From the NCBI GenBank assembly GCA_021295715.1, contig JAGWBV010000085.1:1-39911 (forward strand): DNA of 39,911 nucleotides, given 5' to 3'. Below the pieces are notes generated by a model. The model did not search any database. It had not been told where the DNA came from and was given only the letters and a program-made list of their open reading frames with translations. The stretch comes from Candidatus Poribacteria bacterium. Lineage in GTDB: Bacteria > Poribacteria > WGA-4E > WGA-3G. Shown piece after piece: positions 1 to 7,703 of the stretch; position 1 is the first letter of the stretch, and each line of letters opens with the position of its first letter. Made by a program: the position numbers and the translations under genes.

Positions 1-191
1 CAGCGGAACAAGTTGTCGCGAACGTAGAAACTGAAGACGAAACGAAAGTCGCGCTCCAGATTGCCCAAAAACGGGTAAAGCAGTATAAACGGCTGCCGAT
101 CCATGTCGCCAAACGTCGATTACACGGGTTTTTGGCACGACGCGGTTTCGGTGCCGAAATTGTGCGGCAGGTACTCGATCAGATATTTTAA
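1..191 (+). CDS. recX: Regulatory protein RecX, C-terminal fragment (5' end outside window)
   Basis: Reading from base 3, the open frame gives 62 residues ending at a TAA at 189-191. The visible part is basic and helical and ends with an LARRGFGAEIVRQVLDQIF-type motif, typical of the last three-helix repeat of RecX. RecX binds RecA filaments and modulates recombination. The next gene is alaS, and recA-recX-alaS is a widespread gene order, which supports the call. The start and most of the protein lie to the left of the window, so completeness cannot be judged. Any other small helical protein is a less likely alternative. Confidence 0.75.
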   Translation, partial: AEQVVANVETEDETKVALQIAQKRVKQYKRLPIHVAKRRLHGFLARRGFGAEIVRQVLDQIF

Positions 192-197
192 ATATAC

Positions 198-331
198 ATG
201 ACTTACGCAAAATCAAAGAATTCAGTCTATTATGGCGCAATCGGTGCGGTTAGGGGATTTGGTCTGGGAATAGACCAAATCCATTCCTCGTATTACATTC
301 CGCACCTACCGGGGAAGTGCATAAGTCCTAA
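198..331. repeat. MITE-like element with GACTTACGCA-type terminal inverted repeats
   Basis: The left end (gacttacgca, 200-209) and right end (tgcataagtc, 319-328) are inverted copies with one mismatch. Inside lies a perfect 11-bp inverted repeat (255-265 and 272-282) and the two halves of a GGTGCGGTT/CCGCACC palindrome. A related element with the same ends is at 19942-20117. It carries no ORF of its own and fills most of the recX-alaS gap, so it is probably a non-autonomous mobile or REP-like repeat. Confidence 0.6.
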
Positions 332-428
332 TATAATCTCTTGCCATGATGCCCATTGAACAATCATCGGTTGCTAATGCGGTTGATACCTTTCTGTAAA
401 CACGTCTATTTTGTGTTTCTGTTTTCTC

Positions 429-458
429 TTGACTTCTCTGCGAGAAATAGCATATAAT
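429..458 (+). promoter_or_regulatory. Sigma70-type promoter for alaS
   Basis: TTGACT at 429-434 and a consensus TATAAT at 453-458 are separated by 18 bp. Transcription would start near 465, giving a short leader before the AGGAGAG ribosome-binding site and the alaS ATG at 490. It lies just downstream of the MITE-like repeat, so alaS probably has its own promoter here. Confidence 0.65.
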
Positions 459-489
459 TAGGAATAGATAACGTAGGAGAGAGTCCAAT

Positions 490-3147
490 ATGACATCAGA
501 TGAAATTAGAGATAGTTTCTTAGAATACTTCCGCAAACACGGGCATACTATCGTGCCGAGTGCGTCCTTGATACCAGCGGGTGACCCGACGCTGTTGTTC
601 ACCAACGCCGGTATGAACCAATTCAAGGATGTGTTTCTCGGTATCGGACAGCGGGAGTATACGCGCGCCGTTGACACACAAAAATGTCTGCGGGTTAGTG
701 GCAAACACAACGATCTTGAAGAGGTCGGTTACTCGCCGAGCCACCATACCTTCTTTGAGATGCTCGGAAACTGGTCATTCGGCGATTACTACAAACAGGA
801 AGCTATCGCCTTTGCATGGGAACTGGTGATCGAACTTTGGCAGATCCCGAAGGAGCGTCTCTGGGCGACAGTCTATCTCGAAGACGACGAAGCAGAAAAA
901 CTCTGGCTCCAAGAGACAGATCTCCCGCTCTCGCGCATCCGCCGTTGTGATAAGGATAACTTCTGGGAAATGGGTGAAACAGGTCCTTGCGGTCCTTGCA
1001 GCGAACTCTTTGTTGACATGGGCGTAGAAGCCTATCCGGAAACCGCAAGTGACCCAGACGCAGGTCCCAATACGAGCGACCGCTTCAGGGAATTCTGGAA
1101 TCTGGTGTTCATCCAGTACAACCGAAACGAAGACGGTTCGCTTGAACCCCTGCCAGCCACACATGTAGATACAGGCATGGGTTTTGAACGAATTACCTCC
1201 ATATTACAAGGTGTTGATACCAACTATAAGACAGATCTGTTCACACCGCTTTTGACGACAATTGCTGATATGACAGACACCGCCTATTTCGATGATGAAC
1301 GCGGGTTACCCCATCGAGTTATCGCTGATCATATTCGGTGCTTGACCTTTGCCATCGGTGATGGGGTCATGCCCTCTAACGAGGGACGAGGCTATGTCAT
1401 CCGCAGAATTTTGCGACGGGCTGTGCTTTACGGCAAGAAATTAGGGATGGACGCAGCGTTCATCTACCGGCTTGTTGATAACGTCATCGCATTGCTTGGC
1501 GATGTATTTCCTGATGTATTGCCGCGTCATGAGTTTATCAGTCGCACGATTCAGGGTGAAGAGCATCGCTTCCATCAAACAATCGAACGCGGTTTGGAAC
1601 TTCTCGATAACTCATTTGACACGCTCAAGGAGCAGAACGGTACAGAGATCGATGGAAAGCGGGCGTTTGAGTTATATGATACCTTCGGTTTCCCCCTTGA
1701 TCTGACCCAGATGCTCGCACGTGAACGTGGGTTCACAGTTGACGATATGGGCTTTGAACAGAGTATGGAGGCGCAACGCTCGCGTGGACGGGCGGCATGG
1801 GAAGATAGAGGCGGTGTCAAAGATGAAGAAATCTCCGTTTACGCGGAAGTCCTTAAAGAGCATGGCGAAACCGAATTCGTCGGCTATACACGAAACAACG
1901 TCGAAGCAGAAGTTGTCGCCTTAATTGCTGACGCGGAATCGGTTGGTAGCGCGCAAGAAGGCGACGAGGTGTTTGTGCTGCTGAACCGAACGCCTTTTTA
2001 CGGCGAATCGGGTGGACAAGTCGGCGATATCGGCACAATTGAAAACGGCAATGCCAGATTGGCTGTAGAGGATACACTCAAGCCTTCGGCAGACTTGGTT
2101 GTTCATAGGTGTAAGGTCCTTGAAGGTGAAATCACCCCCTACAGTGCGGTCCAAGCACAAATAGATAGTGAACGTCGAAATGCCATCGCCGTGAGCCACA
2201 CAGCAACGCACCTTCTACACAGTGGACTGCGACAGGTACTCGGAACACATGTAGCGCAAGCGGGTTCACTCGTTGAAGCGGGTAGATTGCGATTCGACTT
2301 CTCACACTACGAATCTGTTTCACCAGAGCAGTTACGAGACATTGAGGAATTTGTCAACGAAAAAATTCGTGGGAACGACGCGTTGTCTATCAGTGAAACG
2401 TCGTTAGATGCGGCGAAATCGAAAGGGGCTTTAGCCTTCTTCGGCGATAAGTACGGCGACATTGTTCGCGTTGTGCAAGCAGGGAGTTATAGCGTTGAAC
2501 TCTGTGGAGGCACCCACGTTGATGCAACAGGTGAGCTCGGTTTTGTGAAGCTGATGAGCGAAAGCAGTATCGCTGCAGGTGTCCGACGCGTTGAAGCATT
2601 GACAGGGACTGCCGCGGTATCAACGGTTCAAGAAGATACCACACTCCTCGCTAACGTGGCGAATCTCCTGAAAACCCCCAAAACGGCTCTGCCCGAACGG
2701 ATCGAACGTCTGCTTCAGGAACAACGGGATTTAGAACAACAACTTCAACAACTCAAAAGCCAGCACGCCCTTGCGAACGTCGGCACCTTGGTCGAAGGTG
2801 CGACACTTGTCGAAGATGTGCGGGTGGTTGCCTCGCTCGTAACAAACGCGGATCGGAACGGGTTACGGAAACTCGTTGATGAACTCAAAACGCGCTTAGA
2901 ATCTGGTGTTGTTGCGCTTGCGGCTGTGTCAGGAACCGAAGTCGCCTTCGTAGTTGGCGTAACGGCAGACTTAGTGAAGAACCGCGATTTGCATGCGGGT
3001 AAAATCGTCTCCGAACTCACGCAACTGGCTGACGGTCGCGGTGGTGGACGCCCAGAACTCGCGCAAGGTGGCGGCAAGAATCCGAGCAAGGTAAACGCAG
3101 CAATTGCGAAAACCGGCGAAATCGTCGCGCAACAACTTAAAGTTTAA
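490..3147 (+). CDS. alaS: Alanine--tRNA ligase
   Basis: This cytoplasmic class II synthetase attaches alanine to tRNA(Ala). At 885 residues it has the full family length. The N-terminus shows the AlaRS catalytic core (EYFRKHGH, PTLLFTNAGMNQFKD). The editing domain has the zinc-binding motifs HTATH (H570 and H574) and CGGTH (C672 and H676). The C-terminal part contains a coiled-coil stretch rich in Gln and Leu and then a DHHA1-type domain ending in GGGRPELAQGGG. The ATG at 490 follows AGGAGAG closely and a good promoter lies upstream. No missing catalytic segment was noticed. Confidence 0.97.
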   Translation: MTSDEIRDSFLEYFRKHGHTIVPSASLIPAGDPTLLFTNAGMNQFKDVFLGIGQREYTRAVDTQKCLRVSGKHNDLEEVGYSPSHHTFFEMLGNWSFGDYYKQEAIAFAWELVIELWQIPKERLWATVYLEDDEAEKLWLQETDLPLSRIRRCDKDNFWEMGETGPCGPCSELFVDMGVEAYPETASDPDAGPNTSDRFREFWNLVFIQYNRNEDGSLEPLPATHVDTGMGFERITSILQGVDTNYKTDLFTPLLTTIADMTDTAYFDDERGLPHRVIADHIRCLTFAIGDGVMPSNEGRGYVIRRILRRAVLYGKKLGMDAAFIYRLVDNVIALLGDVFPDVLPRHEFISRTIQGEEHRFHQTIERGLELLDNSFDTLKEQNGTEIDGKRAFELYDTFGFPLDLTQMLARERGFTVDDMGFEQSMEAQRSRGRAAWEDRGGVKDEEISVYAEVLKEHGETEFVGYTRNNVEAEVVALIADAESVGSAQEGDEVFVLLNRTPFYGESGGQVGDIGTIENGNARLAVEDTLKPSADLVVHRCKVLEGEITPYSAVQAQIDSERRNAIAVSHTATHLLHSGLRQVLGTHVAQAGSLVEAGRLRFDFSHYESVSPEQLRDIEEFVNEKIRGNDALSISETSLDAAKSKGALAFFGDKYGDIVRVVQAGSYSVELCGGTHVDATGELGFVKLMSESSIAAGVRRVEALTGTAAVSTVQEDTTLLANVANLLKTPKTALPERIERLLQEQRDLEQQLQQLKSQHALANVGTLVEGATLVEDVRVVASLVTNADRNGLRKLVDELKTRLESGVVALAAVSGTEVAFVVGVTADLVKNRDLHAGKIVSELTQLADGRGGGRPELAQGGGKNPSKVNAAIAKTGEIVAQQLKV

Positions 3148-3235
3148 ACTTGCAGAGACCGCCTTTCTGCGAGACAGATGTGTGTGAAAAGTCGTTTAAT
3201 AGAAGTGGCATCTTAGAATGCACAAAGGAGAAGTC

Positions 3236-3793
3236 ATGGATTGGAGTTTGATTGCTTCACTTTTTTGGAAGTTCAGCCTCGGTATTTTCCTAATTGCGCT
3301 CACAGCCCTTGCGGGGTATATGTGTGCGGCTATTGGGAGTCTCCGAAACTCTTTAAACAGCATTCGCAACACATTGAATTCCACAGAAAACATCGTTAAT
3401 CAAGAGATCGGAGAATTGATTACCGACGTGGATAGGACAGTGAAAGAGGTGAACAAGGAACTCCCAGAACTGCTGCAAAATCTGAATGGGTTGACAGCTT
3501 CCTTACAAGGGATTAGCGAGACCGAAATTCAACCGACGGTGCACAATATCCAAGAAATGAGTGGTGTCCTGAACCAAAGCATTCAAGAACTTGACGAGTT
3601 GGTTCAAAAAGTGAGTAGTTTTTCTGGTCAGACGATCGAACAAGCCACGTTTTTCCGCAATCAGATAGCAGTTTCACTGGCTGATATCGTAGGTTTATGG
3701 CAGGGAATCAAAGCGGGATGGGATAGTTTCAATTTCACACAATCTTCCGAACCAGAAGAGGATGTCCCGATATCCGCTGTGTCTAACGAATAA
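3236..3793 (+). CDS. DUF948-like membrane-anchored coiled-coil protein
   Basis: The protein has 185 residues. One N-terminal transmembrane helix (about residues 8-32) is followed by a long amphipathic helix region with repeated LNSIRNTLNSTENIV and LNGLTASLQG-type heptads, then an acidic tail. This matches the DUF948 pattern: membrane-tethered, methyl-accepting-like coiled coils of unknown role. The ATG at 3236 is preferred over the ATG at 3218 because AAAGGAG sits at 3224-3230 with normal spacing. The next gene encodes a YtxH-like protein, a frequent partner of DUF948, which supports the family call. The function is unknown; a role in envelope organisation or stress is only a guess. Confidence 0.65.
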   Translation: MDWSLIASLFWKFSLGIFLIALTALAGYMCAAIGSLRNSLNSIRNTLNSTENIVNQEIGELITDVDRTVKEVNKELPELLQNLNGLTASLQGISETEIQPTVHNIQEMSGVLNQSIQELDELVQKVSSFSGQTIEQATFFRNQIAVSLADIVGLWQGIKAGWDSFNFTQSSEPEEDVPISAVSNE

Positions 3794-3944
3794 TTAAATT
3801 TGGCTAAATTGTCTGCTCCTTCGACTAAAAGTAGCATCGCATCTAAATCGCAAGAGGATATCAGGAAAAAAGAATCCAGCAAGAAATAAACATGAGAATT
3901 GAAACTTTCCACCCTGATTTTCGTAAATTTGAACAGTGTGTTTT

Positions 3945-4007
3945 GGAGATCTGCAAGCTGCACCAAAACACCTCCAAATTAGGAGATCTGCAAGCTGCAC
4001 CAAAACA
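3945..4007. repeat. Perfect 26-bp direct repeat pair
   Basis: The same 26 bases, beginning ggagatctgcaagctgc, occur at 3945-3970 and 3982-4007, separated by 11 bp (period 37). They lie immediately upstream of the ribosome-binding site of the YtxH-like gene. This could be a recent tandem duplication or a pair of operator sites. Confidence 0.8.
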
Positions 4008-4035
4008 ATCTTAATGTAATAGAAAGGATAAAAAA

Positions 4036-4446
4036 ATGAGTAATAATGGACAGAACAACGGGCTCGCAATGGTCTTCGCATTTTTTACCGGATTCATGGC
4101 AGGTGCGGTTATCAGCCTGCTCTATGCCCCGAGTTCCGGCAAGGAGACCCGACGAAAGATTCGTGACACTTCGATTGAAGCAAAGAACCGGACGGTTGAG
4201 TTCGCGCATCAGACGACCGATAGTGCGAAGCAAGGTGTCCAGACTATCATGGAACAGGGAAGAGAAAGCGTTCACAGCATTGTAGACAGCGGAAAAGAAC
4301 AGCTCCAGCAAGCAGGTGATCAGGTGAAAAGTGCTGTGGAAACAGGACGCAAAGTTTCTGCTGATGTCCGATCCAAAATCGCTGGATCTATCCCGGGTAT
4401 CGACGAGTCTGAAGAATCCGATGAAGAGGCACCCGAGGAAGCCTAA
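4036..4446 (+). CDS. YtxH-like small membrane protein
   Basis: The protein has 136 residues. An N-terminal hydrophobic segment (about residues 9-30, with the GFMAGAVISLLYAPSSGKETR pattern) is followed by a Lys/Glu/Gln-rich amphipathic helix and an acidic tail. The glycine-rich helix followed by LLYAPSSGKE is the hallmark of the YtxH family, found in general stress operons of Firmicutes and elsewhere. The ATG at 4036 follows AGAAAGGA at 4021-4028. It sits downstream of the DUF948-like gene with about 240 bp between, and this gap holds a 26-bp direct repeat. The molecular function is unknown. Confidence 0.75.
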   Translation: MSNNGQNNGLAMVFAFFTGFMAGAVISLLYAPSSGKETRRKIRDTSIEAKNRTVEFAHQTTDSAKQGVQTIMEQGRESVHSIVDSGKEQLQQAGDQVKSAVETGRKVSADVRSKIAGSIPGIDESEESDEEAPEEA

Positions 4447-4538
4447 ACGTCTTTCCGATACATACAAACGGAAATAAACGCGCGTCGACCTTAGGCAGGT
4501 ATCTATAGGTCCTGTAGACAGCATACTTTATTAAATGA

Positions 4539-5291
4539 ATGGAAATTGAAAAGTTGAGAATCCTGCTCGAACAGGTTAAAGGCGGAGAGATGGCAGTGGG
4601 TGATGCCCTGCAATCCCTCCGCACTCTTCCTTTTGAAGATTTAGGATTTTCAAAGATCGATCATCATCGTCAACTTCGTACTGGATTTCCTGAAGTCATC
4701 TTCTGTCAAGGAAAAACAGTGGAACATGTCAAGCAAATTAGTGAACGTATCCTCGCCGCAGGACATCCGCTCCTCGCCACGCGCGCCACACCTGACATGT
4801 ATAAAGCGGTAAAAGAAGTTCAACCCACCGCCCGTTATAATGAACTCGGACGAACGATCACCGTCTCGCAATCCGATGAAGATACCGGCGTTTCGGGTAT
4901 ACTTGTCGTTTCCGCGGGTACTTCTGATTTGCCAGTCGCCGAGGAAGCCGCCGAAACTGCACTAATGATGGGAAATCAACCGGAACGTCTTTATGATGTC
5001 GGTGTGGCAGGATTACATCGCCTCATGAGTAATCACGAGAAACTCTTGAATGCACGGGTTATCATTGTCGTTGCGGGGATGGAAGGTGCACTTCCGAGTG
5101 TTGTCGGTGGGTTAGTGGATTGCCCTGTCATCGCAGTCCCGACGAGTATCGGCTACGGTGCCAGTTTCGGGGGGCTTGCGGCTTTATTAGGGATGCTGAA
5201 CAGTTGTGCGTCCGGCGTCACCGTTGTGAATATTGATAACGGTTTTGGGGCGGGTTACAGTGCATCTCTTATCAATCAACTCGGGGCGTAA
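4539..5291 (+). CDS. larB: Nickel-pincer cofactor biosynthesis protein LarB
   Basis: At 250 residues the length is normal for the family. The protein shows LarB/PurE-like features: an N-terminal helical part (LLEQVKGGEMAVGDALQSLR), the segment TGFPEVIFCQGKT, and a C-terminal PurE-type Rossmann domain with VVAGMEGALPSVVGGLV and PTSIGYGASFGG. LarB carboxylates and hydrolyses nicotinic acid adenine dinucleotide in the first step toward the nickel-pincer nucleotide of lactate racemase-type enzymes. No larC, larE or LarA homologue is visible in this window, so partners must lie elsewhere. The ATG at 4539 has no strong Shine-Dalgarno. The gene converges on the next one with an 8-bp gap. Confidence 0.88.
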   Translation: MEIEKLRILLEQVKGGEMAVGDALQSLRTLPFEDLGFSKIDHHRQLRTGFPEVIFCQGKTVEHVKQISERILAAGHPLLATRATPDMYKAVKEVQPTARYNELGRTITVSQSDEDTGVSGILVVSAGTSDLPVAEEAAETALMMGNQPERLYDVGVAGLHRLMSNHEKLLNARVIIVVAGMEGALPSVVGGLVDCPVIAVPTSIGYGASFGGLAALLGMLNSCASGVTVVNIDNGFGAGYSASLINQLGA

Positions 5292-5299
5292 TTTATCGG

Positions 5300-5923
5300 T
5301 TATTCCCTACCCAAAACGCCTTCTTCCTTTTCCTCACCTGCGATCCTTCGCACAACACTTGCACTTCTCGGCGTTCCTTGCGAACCGAATCCTGATTTAG
5401 CAAAGTTGTATTCTGCTTTTAATTGGACAACTTCAGCATTGATGCTGAGGGTGACAACATCAGCTCCTATTTTGCACCGAATTTGGTATGGAACCGACTC
5501 AGAAGGACTTTGTCCATAAGAACGCGGTTGCCATGTCACACCGGATGTCTCAGCGTATGTTGTGAGGGCTATTTCGGCAGCTTTTGCGATGTTTTCGCCT
5601 GAGTTAAGGGCATGTTTCGCCGCATTTGCGGCTCTGTTTACAGCGTGCTCCAAGCGTTCCTGAACCGATTTGGCATCACTTCCATCTGCGTCATCCATCT
5701 CTTTAATTTTGCGTAAAGCGACATAGACAACAGCTCCAAGCACACACAGAAAAACGGTGGTACTCAGGATAACGGTGCCTCGCAACGCACGACGGCGCGT
5801 CATGCTTTCAAAATCATCGCGATGGTGTGGATAGAAAGCATCGTGCGCAAAAATCGGCGGACTCCAGTACAATATACCGATAGTTAGCAATAGGAGCGGA
5901 GCAGAGAAAAATTTTCGGAGCAT
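5300..5923 (-). CDS. Hypothetical exported or membrane protein
   Basis: I do not recognise this 207-residue protein. The N-terminus (LRKFFSAPLLLLTIGILYW) looks like a signal peptide or anchor with a possible cleavage site near IFAHD. A second hydrophobic segment (about residues 48-69, TVILSTTVFLCVLGAVVYVAL) would anchor it. It is followed by an Ala/Glu-rich amphipathic stretch (about 85-120) and a C-terminal region with beta-strand character. The start codon at 5921-5923 follows an AAGG-like ribosome-binding site. It converges with larB and is divergent from the ABC transporter operon. The function is unknown. Confidence 0.6.
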   Translation of the reverse strand: MLRKFFSAPLLLLTIGILYWSPPIFAHDAFYPHHRDDFESMTRRRALRGTVILSTTVFLCVLGAVVYVALRKIKEMDDADGSDAKSVQERLEHAVNRAANAAKHALNSGENIAKAAEIALTTYAETSGVTWQPRSYGQSPSESVPYQIRCKIGADVVTLSINAEVVQLKAEYNFAKSGFGSQGTPRSASVVRRIAGEEKEEGVLGRE

Positions 5924-6033
5924 TAATGTTTACCTTCCTTGGTATCCAGTATAGCAACAGGAAATCGGAAAGTCAATCCTGTATAAGCCAATCCCAGGAC
6001 CATTTAGTTTTCCATGCCCCTTCAAGTCGCTGG

Positions 6034-6140
6034 GCTTGTAGTCGGGAAACCATTTATTGCCCATTATGCATACCTTTAGAACGTGCGATGAATCGCGCTA
6101 CTACAAACACATTGCTTGTAGCTGGGAAACCATTTATTGC
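6034..6140. repeat. Imperfect 27-bp direct repeats in the 5924-6269 gap
   Basis: Two copies of gcttgtag(tc/ct)gggaaaccatttattgc occur at 6034-6060 and 6114-6140 and differ at two adjacent bases. They lie in the 346-bp gap between divergent genes. The rest of that gap contains no convincing coding sequence; a short ORF on the + strand here is a by-product of the repeat. Confidence 0.6.
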
Positions 6141-6199
6141 TTGCTCATCTGGACAACCAATAGAAAATCATAAACTTCTGAACCACACACATGAAAAAC

Positions 6200-6228
6200 T
6201 TGACCTAAAATTGTAAATTTGATAAAAT
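6200..6228 (+). promoter_or_regulatory. Putative sigma70-type promoter for the ABC transporter operon
   Basis: TTGACC at 6200-6205 and TAAAAT at 6223-6228 are separated by 17 bp and lie about 40 bp upstream of the permease start. Both hexamers are close to consensus. Confidence 0.5.
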
Positions 6229-6269
6229 GTATATAAACAAATATCAATCAAGGGTAAGGAGATAGACAT

Positions 6270-6947
6270 TTGCAGCAAAGAACACCAATTGAAGAACAAA
6301 TTGATCTTCCTTTTGTAGAATCATTACGCATCAGTTTTCAGAGTTTGAAAATTCGTTTTGGGCGTTCAATCATTACGACGGCTGGTATCACGCTCGGTAT
6401 TGCATTTTTAGTTTCAGTTTGGACAAATAACGAAATCGGTCTCGCGCTACAGGAGAGCGGACGACAATCGGCAATTAATACCTTTGAAGAAACAACGGAA
6501 AAAGGCATTTCCACAAAAGATATCTGGCTGATTATTATGTCATTGATTGTCTGCGTGGTAGGTATTGCGAACTCAATGCTAATGGCAGTAACAGAGCGTT
6601 TTCGCGAGATCGGCACGATGAAATGTCTCGGTGCGTTAGACGGATTCGTGGTTAGACTGTTTCTACTTGAATCAGGATTTCAGGGTTTCTCGGGAGCACT
6701 CATCGGTGCGCTTCTTGGAACACTCGGCGCAGTGCTTTTAGGGCTTAAAGACTACGGGTTAGACTTATTCTTCTATTTCCCGCTATTACCGGCGCAACCT
6801 GAAGACGGAACAATGCGACTCGGTGTTATCGTCGTCATCCTACTTGGATGTATTCTGGGCATGATTTTGGCAGTCATCGGATCATCGTTTCCTGCATGGC
6901 GTGCGGCGAAACTTCCGCCTGCTGAAGCAATGCGTACCGAGGTATAG
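6270..6947 (+). CDS. MacB/FtsX-type ABC transporter permease, short form
   Basis: The protein has 225 residues. It has an N-terminal transmembrane helix (about 37-54), a very short loop, and then the C-terminal FtsX-type module: a helix (about 88-108) leading into the conserved MAVTERFREIGTMKCLGA coupling segment, then two more helices (about 128-154 and 190-213), ending PAWRAAKLPPAEAMR. MacB-type permeases normally carry a periplasmic core domain of roughly 200 residues between the first two helices; here only about 30 residues remain. The start is TTG at 6270, supported by AAGGAG at 6256-6261. The ATPase gene follows 15 bp later. Efflux or lipoprotein release is likely, but the substrate is unknown. 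Confidence 0.8.
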   Translation: MQQRTPIEEQIDLPFVESLRISFQSLKIRFGRSIITTAGITLGIAFLVSVWTNNEIGLALQESGRQSAINTFEETTEKGISTKDIWLIIMSLIVCVVGIANSMLMAVTERFREIGTMKCLGALDGFVVRLFLLESGFQGFSGALIGALLGTLGAVLLGLKDYGLDLFFYFPLLPAQPEDGTMRLGVIVVILLGCILGMILAVIGSSFPAWRAAKLPPAEAMRTEV

Positions 6948-6962
6948 GCACGGAGGAAAATA

Positions 6963-7697
6963 ATGGCTGATATCGTTGTGAAAACTGAAGATGTTGTCAA
7001 AGAATATCGCATGGGTTCAAACATTCTTCGTGCTTTGGATGGCATCAACATTGAGATTGAACGCGGGGAGTATATTTCGCTGATGGGTCCTTCGGGTTCG
7101 GGCAAATCTACACTCTTTAATATGATTGGTGCCCTCGATCGCCCTACGGAGGGTCAAGTTTATATAGATGGACAAAATATGTCTCATCTTTCGCAAAGAC
7201 AAATTGCGGCGTTTCGGTGTCATCGCGTGGGCTATATTTTTCAAAGTTACAATTTGCTGCACGTGCGGAGCGCGCATGGAAATGTGACACTCCCGATGAT
7301 TTTCGCTGGCATCCCTGAGAAACAACGCAATGAAAAAGCGGAAAATTTGCTGGATATGGTAGGATTAGGAGATCGGATGTACCATCTTCCCGATGAACTC
7401 TCAGGTGGCCAGCGTCAACGTGTCGCTATCGCCAGAGCACTTGCGAACGATCCGAGTATCATCCTCGCCGACGAACCGACAGCAAACCTCGACACAATTA
7501 CGGGACGCGAAATTATCGACCTCATTAAACGCTTGAATCGGGAACAAGGGGTCACTGTTATTTCGGCGACACATGACCTGAAGATGCTGGATGTCTCTGA
7601 CCGGATTGTAGACATCCGAGACGGACTTGTGGAGCGGGTCAGAAACCGAGACGAGATTGACATCGAAGTCGGTGAAGTCGGTGGTGACGGTCACTAA
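6963..7697 (+). CDS. ABC transporter ATP-binding protein (MacB/LolD type)
   Basis: At 244 residues this has normal length for a single nucleotide-binding domain. It has Walker A GPSGSGKST (about residues 41-49), Q-loop FQSYNLL, signature LSGGQRQR, Walker B ILADEPTANLD and H-loop SATHD. Its best match by pattern is the LolD/MacB/FtsE group that energises FtsX-type permeases. It follows the permease by 15 bp with a GGAGG ribosome-binding site, so the two form a transporter. The C-terminus has an acidic extension (DEIDIEVGEVGGDGH) of no known role. It ends 6 bp from the convergent iolG-like gene. Confidence 0.92.
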   Translation: MADIVVKTEDVVKEYRMGSNILRALDGINIEIERGEYISLMGPSGSGKSTLFNMIGALDRPTEGQVYIDGQNMSHLSQRQIAAFRCHRVGYIFQSYNLLHVRSAHGNVTLPMIFAGIPEKQRNEKAENLLDMVGLGDRMYHLPDELSGGQRQRVAIARALANDPSIILADEPTANLDTITGREIIDLIKRLNREQGVTVISATHDLKMLDVSDRIVDIRDGLVERVRNRDEIDIEVGEVGGDGH

Positions 7698-7703
7698 AAA
7701 ACC

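Noticed and set aside
3945-4007. A possible CRISPR array
   Set aside because: There are only two repeat copies with an 11-bp spacer, too few and too short for a CRISPR array, and no cas genes are visible.
5926-6216. A 96-codon ORF on the + strand in the 5924-6269 gap
   Set aside because: Most of its length is the 27-bp direct repeat and flanking intergenic sequence, without a ribosome-binding site or domain.
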